This document shows, piece by piece, positions 22,308 to 32,639 of a stretch of DNA of 64,000 nucleotides. The stretch is from Aselliscus stoliczkanus. Taxonomy: Eukaryota; Chordata; Mammalia; Chiroptera; Hipposideridae. Each line of letters starts with the position of its first letter. Positions within the stretch are counted from its first letter, which is position 1. The notes under the pieces were generated by a model. It did no database searches and was not told the origin of the DNA. It was given only the letters and a program-made list of their open reading frames with translations. The stretch lies in assembly GCA_033961575.1 (NCBI GenBank), contig CM066736.1, forward strand, positions 78,020,852 through 78,084,851, written 5' to 3'. A program made the position numbers and the translations under genes.

Positions 22308-23229
22308 CTTGGTTTATGAGCATAATTCGTTCCGGAAACATGCTTGTAATCCAAAGCACTTGTATATCAAAGTGAATTTCCCCATAAGAAATAATGGAAA
22401 CTCAGATGATTCGTTCTACAACCCAAAAATATTCATATAAAAATGATTACAATACTGTGATATACAAAATAATAAGGAAAATACAAAATATGAAGAAAAA
22501 TAAACAACTTAACCTGCGCTTACGTTTGAAAACCTTCGTGACTGGTGTAAAGGGAGACAAGAGAGAGGAGGCTAATGGTGTAGGACAATTTTCACAATCA
22601 CTAAGGGAATCTCTAATATCTATTGGCTCAATGGAATCTTTTTCTTTTCGTGCAACTTTAACAAGGAGCCTATCCAATGACACTTGCTTTGGCCTCCTTT
22701 TGAGGATTTCGCGGAAATGTGGCATTGCATTGTCATTAAACAGATTCGTTGCTCGCACCGCTACAGCCTTATTCGGGTGGTGCTTTTGTACAAAATTTTG
22801 CACTGTTTCCCACATTTTACACATCTTCCTAATCTCATTTGAAGTGAGGGATTCCTCCGCCTTTTTCTCCTCCTCCTCTGCAGACGAGATCTCCTCCATA
22901 ACCTCTTGCTGTTGCTCATGATGCAGATCCATCAGTTCGTCGATGGTGAGCTCCTGGTCATGTTCCTCCACCAGCTCTTGAATGTCATCGTCATTCACTG
23001 AGTTTTGCCAAACAGCGCAGCCTGAGACCAAGCATCTGAGCATGGGAGACGATCACCCACAGTCCTGCAGCAAGAGAGAGAGAACCATTGGCTCAGTTGT
23101 GATCATGGGACATTCAGCATCACGTACTACTCATATTGCAAGACGTCACTCATTTATCATGTTAAAATTTATTAAACATATTTGCTCATCTTGTGGAACA
23201 CTCACAGAACAAGTTCCTTGCAATCCAAG
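22308..23229 (-). mobile_element. 922-bp internally deleted Tigger (pogo-type) element
   Basis: The left end is 'cttggtttatgagcataatt' and the right end finishes 'ccttgcaatccaag'. The ends are imperfect inverted repeats that match the 138-bp miniature at 7197-7334. A complete Tigger is over 2 kb; this copy has lost most of the transposase gene but kept both termini and the last part of the reading frame. It lies between an ACACAC/TATA tract and a long (TA)n run, in keeping with TA target preference. The family's autonomous member is not in this window. Confidence 0.8.
22447..23043 (-). pseudogene. Tigger transposase, C-terminal remnant
   Basis: The frame is open for 198 residues. It resembles the acidic, glutamine-rich tail of Tigger/TIGD-type transposases of the pogo group: LTIDELMDLHHEQQQEVMEE near residues 33-52, an acidic and lysine-rich segment near 55-65, and a helical part with MWETVQNFVQKHHPNKAVAVRATNLF near 77-102. 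The centromere-protein-B-like DNA-binding domains and the DDE catalytic core are absent, so it cannot transpose anything. The last 25-30 residues (RKRRLSCLFFFIFCIF...) look like read-through into the non-coding end of the element and should not be taken for a membrane segment. The first 20 residues may likewise come from the deletion junction. That the frame stayed open for nearly 600 bp suggests a fairly young copy, or chance. Confidence 0.7.
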
Positions 23230-23273
23230 TGTTTAAAATATATATGATGTATATATGATGTCACATTTCCGTG

Positions 23274-23276
<3 letters not shown>

Positions 23277-23334
<58 letters not shown>
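23277..23334. repeat. (TA)n microsatellite
   Basis: Nearly pure TA for about 58 bases, just outside the Tigger element. Confidence 0.95.
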
Positions 23335-23336
<2 letters not shown>

Positions 23337-23450
23337 GAGAAGGTTTAAATAACTTATCCAAAGTCATACAACTTATAAATGATGGAACCAATTTTTAAAT
23401 CCAATCTGACCTTTCTGTCTGCAAAGCCTGTGCACTTTCCACGTACCACA
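23335..23450 (-). repeat. MIR SINE fragment, antisense
   Basis: Reads 'aataacttatccaaagtcat' followed by 'acttataaatgatggaacca'. Confidence 0.7.
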
Positions 23451-23454
23451 TTGT

Positions 23455-23570
23455 ACTTCATTGAACACCCACTATTTGCCAGTTACTGTTCTGTGTTCTA
23501 GGGATTCAAGAATGAATGAGTCAGTTGATCCCTGCACTGTGGAGCCCTCTGCCTTGTGAGGACAATAGTA
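23455..23570 (-). repeat. L2 LINE fragment, antisense
   Basis: Reads 'cattgaacacccactatttg', 'ccagttactgttctgtgttc' and 'gggattcaagaatgaatgag', an antisense L2 end. Confidence 0.65.
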
Positions 23571-23846
23571 GAACTAAACCGACATAGCTAAGGCACGGAG
23601 CTCAGAGTTTGTACAAGGCTTTAGCAGTTGTGCAGTAGTGAAAGCCCCTGTCCTAAGCTGTGGACCATTTGCCCTGGGGCAGAGGCAGATGGAGCCAGCA
23701 TCCAAGAACATGTGGCTTCATCAGTGAACTATCCACTTCCATCCCAAGAGGCACATGTCAAAGACGTACCCTTGTCTGACCCATGCAATGCATAGGACAA
23801 TTCGTCCAACTCCCAGCAATGGTTTCCTCCTGCTCCTTCCAACTTG

Positions 23847-23897
23847 CAGACAGTTATTGTGTCCCAGGCAGATCCACCCACACCATTTGCAGAGCTT
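23847..23897 (+). repeat. 51-bp direct duplication, unit 1
   Basis: The 51 bases starting 'cagacagttattgtgtccca' and ending 'catttgcagagctt' recur at 24931-24981 with one mismatch (G here, C there, at base 25 of the unit). The flanks of the two units are unrelated. It lies inside the chance open frames at 23755-24315 and 23729-23932. Confidence 0.9.
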
Positions 23898-24014
23898 TCC
23901 ACTTCAAACTCTTTCCCACTTCCGAAGCTCATATTTACTCAGACAGTTCTCAGACCTGACTGGTCTCTCTCTGTGGGAACAAGAATGTGGGGGCACTTTT
24001 CCTTTTGCATTGTT

Positions 24015-24180
24015 CATTGGAGGCCATTCTTTTTATTTATTTATTTTTTTCTTTTTAGAGGGCACTGTCACTGGCCCTCACGTGTGGGACCTGAACCAGG
24101 GCTGCTGGCAACCCAAGCCAGCTCTTAACCACTGCTCCACTCGGCCAGCCCACTGGAAGCCATTCTTTACTTGGTACTCC
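24015..24180 (-). mobile_element. tRNA-derived SINE, short form (copy 4)
   Basis: On the minus strand the head starts at about 24150 ('gggctggccgagtggagcag') and ends at 'gtgccctct' followed by a mixed A-rich tail near 24030-24058. Matching flanks are 'ggaggccattcttt' before and 'ggaagccattcttt' after. Confidence 0.85.
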
Positions 24181-24289
24181 ACGCAGTGTGGGAGACCTGG
24201 AAATCTGTGTCTGTGTGTGTTTACTAAATTCCAGGATCTCATTAGGGGCCAGACAGATCACTGGGGAAGAATAGCAGGGAGACTGATCA

Positions 24290-24640
24290 ATTCACGCAGT
24301 GTGTGGATGTGTTGAGAACAGTGGGTGAAAATGGCGAGGAAGTTGGAAGGAAAGGGCAATTTAGACCAAATTGTATAAGTGAAATGCAAGACAAGATGTC
24401 TGTCTCTGTAAAGCTGTCACCATAGGAACACAGACCAATTAACATGAGACAGTTAAAGAATAATTAGAAGCTAAAATTTTGTTGATGACCTTGACTATAC
24501 TAGGAATTCAGAGAAGAGCAATGGAGGGTGGAAGAGAGCATCCAAGAAGGCTTGCCCCAGGAGGCCAGGCTTGAGAGCCTTTGAAAGATGGGAAAATTTA
24601 ATCAGGCAAAGAAAGGATGGCATTGCATACACAGATTTAT
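24290..24640 (-). repeat. probable L2 LINE fragment, antisense
   Basis: Weak antisense L2 wording, such as 'gaggccaggcttgagagcct' and 'aatcaggcaaagaaaggatg'. Old and poorly preserved. Confidence 0.4.
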
Positions 24641-24894
24641 AGAAACCCAGTGACTATAATTCAACTGAGGCTGTGTTCTATGAGCCTCACAGAAAATTGG
24701 TTTCATAAAATTCTAGACACTTCTGAGATTATTCTTAAATTTCTTATGTGTGTAATTTATAATATCCAATCAGGTCATAACCACCCAGAAGCCTAGGCCA
24801 TTTCTTTTATTTCTTTTGTGTTGCCCAAATGTGCTTAGGACAGTGCTGTAAGCTAACAGTTTCAAATAAATGCTTATTAATTGACCATACCTTC

Positions 24895-24985
24895 ACCTTG
24901 TGAGGTAATAATTATAATAGCTTCTATTTTCAGACAGTTATTGTGTCCCAGGCACATCCACCCACACCATTTGCAGAGCTTGAAG
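24895..24985 (-). repeat. MIR-like fragment carrying unit 2 of the 51-bp duplication
   Basis: The sequence 'ggtaataattataatagctt' followed by 'cagttattgtgtcccaggca' resembles the antisense MIR end ('aataatagctaacatttatt ... tatgtgccaggcac'). This makes the unit at 24931-24981 the likelier original and the one at 23847 the likelier copy. The MIR match is weak. Confidence 0.45.
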
Positions 24986-24999
24986 CAAAAGTACAAATG

Positions 25000-25530
25000 G
25001 AGGCCATGTACTAAATATTTAAAAGTTCTAAATCAAGCTAGCAAGCTGTTACTGAATACATTTAATATTCCTACTTCAACAAATATTCTTTCAAAGTGAA
25101 CATGGAAGGCCTGGTTCAGAGTGAGATCTGAATGAATTCTCAGACTCTTCACAGTTCCTAACTCAAAGGAGGCAACATAGGAAGAATGGACCTGAGCCCA
25201 TGGATCAAGATACACCTTATTCTCTTCCCTCTCCTGCTGGGCTTTATCCAACACTGGCTCAGGACTCACACAGTTACAGACACTCCAGCACATGCCTATA
25301 AGCCATACTCTTCTTAAACGTAAGGGTACAGATACCAGTGGGATGGTCCACTATCAGAAGAAGGATTAGGGACCTTGCTGGGATCAGGAAGCAGGGGATT
25401 CTGGGTCGAGGTCATGGTGGGGTGGTGCTTGGGCTCCAGGTAAGTACAGCCCCTTGGTCATGGGGAGGAGTTTCTGCCAGAGGAAGGTCAGGATCAGGCC
25501 TTCTAAAGCATGTGGCCAGAGGCAGGGGTC
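25000..25530. other. unassigned stretch
   Basis: No gene or nameable repeat. The overlapping short open frames at 25033-25293 and 25338-25574 have no domain. Confidence 0.4.
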
Positions 25531-25534
25531 TTAC

Positions 25535-25695
25535 TTTCTCAGGGCTATTGTTAGGTATTGTACTAAGCACTTGAACATTTTATTGGAAAGAAGACTGGAC
25601 ATCAAAGTTGTGTAACTGGCCTACTCAAGTTCTGACAGGAGATATATAAATGGTAGAATTGGGATTAGGACTCTATTAGCCTATGTGACTCCAGA
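25535..25695 (-). repeat. MIR SINE, antisense
   Basis: Reads 'ttgttaggtattgtactaag' to 'aatggtagaattgggattag', ending 'tatgtgactccagag'. Confidence 0.65.
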
Positions 25696-25870
25696 GTTTT
25701 TTCACATGTGTGTTTTTCAGGTTCGAGAAAACCTACTTCATTCTCTGTTTTCTTCTCTTTTATTTTCCCATCTTGGGTTATGAGGATGGAGTGAGGGAAA
25801 GAGCTAGGGCTGCCAGGTTCAGGAAGGGAAGGGGTGAGAATGGGAAAAGGCTTGGGGGAATTTTGAACTT

Positions 25871-26325
25871 AAAATTGATGGGAACTGGGCCAGCCGAGTG
25901 GCGCATTGGTTAAGAGCTGGTTTTGGGATGCCAGCGGCCCCGGTTCGGATCCCACATATGAGGGCCAGTGACACTGCCCTCCACAGCTAACAACAGCTCC
26001 ACCTGGAGCTGGGCTGTGAGCCCCGGCGATGGTGTAGGCTGCAGCCCCTGCTGCAGTGGGCTGCCATAGGCTACAGTGAGTGGCCGGCAGCCAGCGTGAG
26101 CTGCCGATAGCCGCGGTGAGTGACCATCCAGAGGCCGGTGACCAGTCTGCCTCATCCGGGAAGAGCGCAATGACGATACCAACATGGGCCAGTCAGACAA
26201 CTTCCTCTGCAACTAGACTGAAGAACAAAAAGACAGCAACTTGTCTGTTCCCCTTCCTCGATTCCCCAATGCTGTTCCCCTCCCCCAATTCCCCAATTTA
26301 AAAGAAAAAAAAAATTGATGGGAAC
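25871..26325 (+). mobile_element. tRNA-derived SINE, long form (copy 5), with target-site duplications
   Basis: This is a complete member. The head 'gggccagccgagtggcgcat' starts at about 25887. The body passes 'caacagctccacctggagct' and 'catgggccagtcagacaact'. The tail reads 'ccccttcctcgattccccaa' and 'tgctgttcccctcccccaat', followed by an A-rich tract. Perfect 15-bp duplications ('aaaattgatgggaac') lie at 25871-25885 and 26311-26325. The perfect duplications point to a young insertion. Open frames on both strands here are artefacts of the SINE. Confidence 0.95.
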
Positions 26326-26579
26326 CAAAAGTAGAAGGGGAAGAGTCAAGAAAGTGACATCAGAGAAAGAGGAAGGGTTAGGATTAACCCTATGGTTTTA
26401 AAGAACTGGCAACACCCTTTAAATATTTAGATATCACTTAAAGGGGAAAAATTCTCACAAGTCACCTGTTATTATTTTTATTATAGGATCATATTTAAAC
26501 ATATGTCTGCATAAAAACAAGTATAATTTTTATTCAACTATAAAACAAACAAATTTAGAAAACAAATATAAATGAAAAC

Positions 26580-26750
26580 TACTCCATTAATTCATTTATT
26601 CATTCATCCATTCAGCAAATGTATAGTAGGCATTTGTTTAGAGCCAGGAATGGGGTATATAACAGGGAATAAGACAGCAAAAGACCCCTCTTTCATAGAG
26701 TTGCCTTTGGTTGGATTAAGATTAATATTTATATCCCAGAGACTTTTAAT
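26580..26750 (-). repeat. L2 LINE fragment, antisense
   Basis: Reads 'tcatttattcattcatccat', 'cagcaaatgtatagtaggca' and 'ggaataagacagcaaaagac', the antisense L2 end. Confidence 0.7.
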
Positions 26751-26753
26751 AAA

Positions 26754-27038
26754 GGACAATTTGTACTTCTTAATCTCTTTCAATTTTTTTCACCCATCTC
26801 TCCACCTTCCCCTCCCCCCCATCTGGTGCCTACCAATTCATTCTCTGTATCTATGTTTCTTTCTGTTTTGGTAGTTCATTTATTTTGTTTTTTAGATTTC
26901 ACATATAAGTGAAATATGTGGTATTTGTCTTTCTCTGTCTGACTTATTTCACTTAGCATAATACCTAGCACCATCTATGTTGTTGCAAATGGTAAGATTT
27001 CTTTTTTTCTTTTTTTATAGCTGAGTAATTGTGTGTGA

Positions 27039-27082
<44 letters not shown>

Positions 27083-27262
27083 CTTTTTTTAATCAATAGA
27101 TAGGTAATATAGTCAATATTCTGATAACTATGTATGCTGTCAGTTGGATACTAGTCAGGATTATCACTTCATAAGGTATATAAATATCTAATCACTATGT
27201 TCTATAACTGAAACTAATATTATATGTCAACTGTAATTGAAAAATAAATTTTAAAAAATCCA
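26754..27262 (+). mobile_element. L1 LINE 3' end with internal inversion (twin-priming-like)
   Basis: From 26754 to about 27100 the sequence is L1 ORF2-end/3'UTR in antisense ('tttgtacttcttaatctctt', 'tgacttatttcacttagcat', 'gcaaatggtaagatttcttt'). From about 27103 it becomes L1 3' end in sense ('ggtaatatagtcaatattct', 'atcacttcataaggtatata', 'atatgtcaactgtaattgaa') and ends in an A-rich tail. Placed on a sense L1, the two parts are nearly adjacent, with roughly 40 bases missing between them. That is the arrangement left by twin priming. A (TA)n expansion at 27041-27080 sits near the switch. I could not pick out convincing target-site duplications. Confidence 0.7.
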
Positions 27263-27269
27263 CAAAATA

Positions 27270-28210
27270 TTAGCAACATGGATTTAATATGATGGAATGA
27301 CATTTTGTTGAACTTACATTTCTACTCCCAATATGGATACAATCCTGACAGCTTTTCAGTTTTGCAAGACCGTACCATACTACACATTCTTAGATGACTC
27401 AATTCTCTGACCATTTGCCATTATTCGTATTACTGTTAAGTATTCCATAATACCAGGTGGCTTCTGTAAGGCATAAGCATAGCATTTATATTTAAATTAA
27501 TTTCTTGATAGCCATGGCAATTAAATAATACTTGGTACTATGCAATTATAATCACAGGCATAAAAGTAGACCCTGAAGTCATATATTGGTACTCAAGTAT
27601 AGGGTATCATTAAGATGATCCTGAAACATTTGAAAAATATGTTTTATTAGATAGATTATCATATAAATAAAATACAAAATTAAGAAATATAGAGAATTCC
27701 AAAATCTATGGGAAACCATCCACAAAACCTGATTTGAAAAATATTGTAATAAATGATTCTTTATTTTATTTCTCTCCTGGTCTGAATTTTAATTAACTAG
27801 GACCTCTCTGATGGCTGGACCCACTGCTTTGGGTTGTACCCACAGTGCCTTTCACATATCTAACATTAAGTAGATATACAGACATGGTTTTTGAGTACAT
27901 GAAGAGAAGAATGACTGAAGAAACTCTGGGTTCAAAATAGATTTTAGTTTTCAGCTGTTGAAATCTGCCCATATGACCCTTGTTGGCATGATAGAGATAA
28001 TTCTCCTCTGCATTTTTAAATATATAGCTACGAATATGCCTATATTAGTTTTCATTAAGATTAATTATTTTAAAATTAACATTGCAGAATTTGAGAAAGA
28101 ACTCTCTTCACTGTAATGGAGCCTATTCATTGATATTTTTCTCCCATTTTAATGCTCATATACAGAGTGAAATTGTGTTGTGTGTATGAGTACATGTATT
28201 TCTTCCCTTA
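27270..28210. other. unassigned AT-rich stretch
   Basis: No gene or nameable repeat seen. Confidence 0.4.
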
Positions 28211-28215
28211 TCACT

Positions 28216-28750
28216 ACTTTGTATACATTTTTTTTAAGCGCTTAGTGAGCATAGTTCTTTTTTTTTTTTTTTAAGATTTTTTAAATTCGGGAATTGGGGA
28301 AGGGGAACAGATAAGTTGCTGTCCTTTTGTTTTTCAGTCTAGTTGTGGAGGATGTTGCTTCATTGGCCCATGTTTGTATTATCATTGTGCTCTCCCTGGC
28401 TGAGGCCGAATGGTCACTGGCCTCTGGATGGCCACTCACGGCAACTCATGCCGGCTGCTGCCCGCTCACTACTGTAGCCTATGGCAACTCACTGCAGCAG
28501 GGGCTGCCGGCCACTCACTGTAGCCTATGGCAACTCACTGCAGCAGGGGCTGCAGCTATGCCGTCCGTCCGGGGACTCACAACAGCCTAGCTGCAGGTGG
28601 AGCTGTTATTCACCATCTTAGCTGTAGAGGGCAGTGTCACTGGCCCTCATATGTGGGATCCCAACTGGGGCCCTACTGCTCAGAGCTGGCATCCCAAGCT
28701 AACTCCTTAACCAATGCGCTACTCTGTCAGCCCACTTTGTATACATTTTT
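28216..28750 (-). mobile_element. tRNA-derived SINE, long form (copy 6), with extra 3' segment
   Basis: The head lies at about 28733 and the tail at about 28273, so the element is on the minus strand. Perfect 17-bp duplications ('actttgtatacattttt') lie at 28216-28232 and 28734-28750. Between the SINE A-tract (15 T on the plus strand, 28258-28272) and the left duplication there is a 22-base segment (28236-28257, 'aagcgcttagtgagcatagt'+TC) and then a second T-tract of 8. The body also has an internal tandem repeat of about 46 bp at 28462-28553. The open frames at 28327-28772 are read through the SINE. Confidence 0.9.
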
Positions 28751-28754
28751 AATA

Positions 28755-30350
28755 TCAATTAATAGTGCATAATCCCAATAGATATTATACTAATATTTAT
28801 TCTTATTATAAAATTGAGAGACATATATTATGGATAATTTTAAAAATACAAATAAGAAAAATAATAAAATATCACTGATATTCTTACAGTGGAGAGAAAA
28901 CTGTTACTGTATTTTCTGGTATCCTTTTTGTCTTTTTTAAATACATACATATGGAATACATGTGTTTTTGATGAAAAATGAAAATCAACAGTGTATATTC
29001 TTTTAGATATAATGTACTTAACACAACTAGGGAAGCGCTGGTGTGTAAAAAGCACAGGTAGGATACCAAAAGGAAATATAAGATGTATACTGCTACCACA
29101 TCACTAAAATAACCATATTATGCAGATCTTTGAAACGCCTGCATTTTTCTGGGAACCCAGGTGAGAAATGGGAAGCAAAATCTGGGGATGAGAAGTGTCT
29201 AAGCCAAAGCCCTAAGAACTGGAGTTGGAGAGAAGCAGGATCTTGTTGCTAGGCAACCAGCATTCCAGGAGACCTCCAGACAGCTTACCCGCTGCTCTGC
29301 CCCCCAGCGTGACATGTGCTGAGTGTTTGTGAGGACAGCTAGACTCCCTACGCACGCTGGCCTCCAAAGCCCAGCAGATGTCCTGCCCGTAGAGTGTGCC
29401 CCTGACCTTCTCAGCTCAGTCTGCAGCCCAGATGGAAAAGACAGACATCTCTGGGACAGACCTACACTGAAGCCCCATAGGCTCACAGTGAAAGCTGCTG
29501 GGAATGATCTGTTAAGATGTGACTGTCACTGACTTTTCTTACCCATGGCTTCAGTGTGGCTGGGGTGGGGGGAATCTAGACTGGGCAGAAAAAAGCCATA
29601 ATGACCAGTCTTTTTAGGCATATTCAGGACTTGGGGAGAAATGTTTGGAAAAGGAGAGGGAGGTGGTGGTGAAGAATGTCTGTTTCTTCTCTGGGGAGAA
29701 GACATATCAGAGATTTGGCAGTGTGACTTTTTCTACTTACTGTTTAAAATGGCAAACTATGGTTCTTATAAGAATATGACTAATGGGTGTCCCAAAATGC
29801 AGTGGTCTGGAGGGCCTGACCGCTCTCTGGGACAATGAATCATTTGCCTGACACCTGAGAGATACTTGTACCTTTTGTACTTTTTCTGGAGCACAAGAGA
29901 AGGGTATTACCAATCATTGAACTCTTGATTTGTCTCTAATCTCTAAACATATATCCAGTATCCAAAAAAGTACTGAAAGTATAGTTTTGTTCTTACTTCC
30001 TAAGAGGAAAACTGCAAGTATAGTTCTGTTAATCTTGTATACACTTCAGTTAGATCCATTAATTGTTAGCTTTTGCCATATTCATCTAGAAAATAAAAAG
30101 GGTTAAATAAGTTTTCAGCAAACTAATTTGGCAACAAAACTTGACCTGAAATAACAGGTAGGTATATAAGGTCTTTATTCACTCCACTTTGGTGAGAATG
30201 AGAATATCCATATGTTGCATTGTAGAACTATTATTTGATTATGGGATACCATCTAAGACTCTTGGAGTGTTAGTTAATATATGGTATATGCATTTTTGAC
30301 CTTTCTAAAATTCATGTGAGTTCTAAATTCCAAGAATTATAGATGAGGGA
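28755..30350. other. mostly unique stretch with a G/C-richer patch
   Basis: No gene identified. The interval 29200-29480 is richer in G+C than its surroundings and holds an X-box-like site listed separately. Open frames on both strands there (29199-29486 and 29323-29532) have no recognisable domain. Confidence 0.45.
29245..29257. promoter_or_regulatory. X-box-like palindrome (possible RFX site)
   Basis: The 13 bases GTTGCTAGGCAAC form a near-perfect inverted repeat with a single-base spacer. This matches the X-box bound by RFX factors (GTNRYC-N-RRYAAC type). It lies in a G/C-richer, repeat-free patch. A single match of this length can arise by chance, and nothing else here shows activity. 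Confidence 0.3.
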
Positions 30351-30354
30351 TTGT

Positions 30355-30565
30355 AGGCCTGTGTGCTAGATACTATGCTGGGCGACGGACTTTTTTCTCT
30401 CTTTAATGTGCATTGCAATTCCATAGAGAAGTCATTATCTCCACTTGTGAGTTTAGAGACATTAAAGAAGTTCCCCAAGTGTCACATAGTAAGTGGTAGA
30501 TGCAGAATTTAAATCCAGGTACATTAGTCTCTATCTTAGCTCATTCCACTACATGATATTGCTTC
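30355..30565 (-). repeat. MIR SINE, antisense
   Basis: Reads 'gtgctagatactatgctggg', 'ttccccaagtgtcacatagt', 'aagtggtagatgcagaattt' and 'ccactacatgatattgcttc'. Confidence 0.75.
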
Positions 30566-30914
30566 ATCCTACTCTCCTTGTTGTACCCATGAGGAAACTG
30601 AGGTTATGGAATATCCCAAGGTTGCAATGGTCGAGGTAGAGCCAGATTAGAACCTACTGCCTGAGGGAACCATGAGGGCCTGCTGCCTCCTTCTGCCTTC
30701 TGCCTTGGCAAGCGGGGGTCTTGTGTAGGCCTCAGGGCCTATCCCCAAGACAAGGACAGATGAACCAAAACAAAGGAGATAAATATATTGCCATCCTTCA
30801 AGTACCCTAGCTACCCTCAGTATGATGGGTGACAGGAGCCCTGCCTTAGAAGACCTCCACTGTTCAGGATCTTCCAGTCTTGCTCTCAGGAGAGCTGCAC
30901 ATCCTGGTCTAGTC

Positions 30915-31040
30915 ATGTGTCCTCTCAAGCTTTACTTTCTTTATCTCTAAAAAGAGATAATTATTCTTGAGTTATAGAGTTTTTAAAAAAATTAAATAGC
31001 ACAGTGACTATTGTCTGGTCAGCACCAAACAATGTAAGAA
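30915..31040 (+). repeat. MIR SINE fragment
   Basis: Reads 'ctttactttctttatctcta' to 'atagcacagtgactattgtc'. Confidence 0.55.
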
Positions 31041-31269
31041 ATGTTGTTACATTATCCCCTGCTTTCCTTGCTATGCTCCAACAGGGCCAATGGGGGGTTG
31101 GTTCTCACCAAAATATGATTTTTATTCCCTTCAGTTCTGTTTTTGTCTATAAAAATGTCTGTGTCTTATAGCAATGTTCGCTGATTATAATACTCACCAA
31201 TTAATACTCCCCGAATGCCATGCACTCTGCTGACGCTGCCCACTCCATCACGGAACACCTGATGCTTGT

Positions 31270-31555
31270 CTTTTTGTTTACTGAAGTCCTGAAAATAGCT
31301 TAAGGTGCAATTCAAGTCTCACCTACATCATGAAGCCGTCACAGATTTCCATAGTCCTCAGTAATGTTGCCATCTAATGCCTTCCAGTAGCATTTGTTCT
31401 CTGTGCTACTTCCTGACACATAGACTCCATAACCATCTAGTATTTTCTTTTATCTTCTTAAGATCCATATCTTTATATTTCCTGGTACCTTTCTCAGTGA
31501 TGAGCCATGATAGTTAGATCCCATGAGAAAGTCTAAATAAATATCCATGATTTGA
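31270..31555 (+). repeat. L2 LINE 3' region
   Basis: Reads 'aaggtgcaattcaagtctca', 'catcatgaagccgtcacaga' and 'agcatttgttctctgtgcta', sense L2 wording. Confidence 0.65.
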
Positions 31556-31719
31556 ATATAAGAAGTTTTAATATATCTAGTGGCTTACTCCTAATAACTT
31601 TTGAATTTGAATTAGGATTTTTTAGGTCTAAGCTAAGGATAGACAATAACAAAACATATGTATCACCAACCTTCTTTCTCCCATGTTTGAAACATGAGGG
31701 CCCACTTATACACAATATT

Positions 31720-31774
<55 letters not shown>
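31720..31774. repeat. (TA)n microsatellite
   Basis: Nearly pure TA for about 54 bases, next to the Tigger/MER2-type end that follows. Confidence 0.95.
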
Positions 31775-31784
31775 TGTTTCTGAT

Positions 31785-31929
31785 TTGAGGTTGGGAGTCT
31801 GAGGATGTGGAGGGGCCAATGGTATGTACTGTTCTACACCATTTTATATAGGCGACTTGGGCAGCTGTGTGTTTCATATCTGTGGGGGCTCCTGAACCAG
31901 TCCCCTGCAGATAACGAGGGGCAACTAAG
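31785..31929 (+). mobile_element. MER2/Tigger-type terminal fragment
   Basis: Reads 'ctgaggatgtggaggggcca', 'atgtactgttctacaccatt', 'ttatataggcgacttgggca', and ends 'gcagataacgaggggcaact'. This matches the terminal region of MER2-class Tigger elements, a different Tigger family from the one at 22308. The opposite end is not present. Confidence 0.7.
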
Positions 31930-31934
31930 TTTTG

Positions 31935-32635
31935 ATGGAGTCAAAAGTCGTACACAGGATTTTAGCTGCCTGGAGGCCAGTGTCCCTAACTCCCTTCATT
32001 GTTCAAGCATCAACTGTAAAATCAGATGCACCTCAGAAGCTTTTCAGCTGTGATCAAGGCAAGATTGGCCAATGGATCAAAACTGAAGTTCTAGATGATA
32101 CAGATTTACTATTCATTATACCCATTGAACATTAGGGCAGAAGGATTTAGATGAAAGCAGAGCCAGCCAAGATTAATTGATGTTACTGGAGAGAGTGAAA
32201 GAGGTGGGGTATTGCTACTGATCTTCCTTGGATATGGAGAAAGAGATGAAGGATGAAAGCTAAAATGAAAAAGACCTCTTTCTCTGGAATTACAACACAG
32301 GTTAAAAAAAAAAAAGTAAAATACATGAACAAGAGAAACTCTCATTTGATAATCAACCTGCATTGGGCTATCACAAGGGGGAAAAAGAAAAAGAAAAATA
32401 TGAACAAATGAGAGAGCCAGTGTATTATTGTTATGTTGTTGTTATTATTTATAACATGATTTCTGAGAAACTTTCTTTAACTCCCAGAGGCAGTCTTTGA
32501 GGTAATGGATTACTATGAGAGGGTTCGAACTGGTTAGATACAAGTAGATATTGTGGGTACTAGTTATAACAGATGCAGTGGTCATGCTAAGGAAAGTGAG
32601 AGAAACAAACAAATCCCATTAAATAGCCCAGGAGA
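31935..32635. other. unassigned stretch
   Basis: No gene or nameable repeat. Confidence 0.4.
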
Positions 32636-32639
32636 CAGC

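Noticed and set aside
22447..22530. Hydrophobic end of the Tigger frame as a membrane segment
   Set aside because: The FFFIFCIFLIILYI string is encoded by the A/T-rich non-coding end of the element and is most likely read-through.
22394..22921. 175-residue open frame on the plus strand
   Set aside because: It is the antisense shadow of the Tigger transposase remnant; the minus-strand frame carries the recognisable protein sequence.
23755..24315. 186-residue open frame on the plus strand
   Set aside because: It runs through a unique stretch, one unit of the 51-bp duplication and then a short SINE; no domain and no sign of a splice structure.
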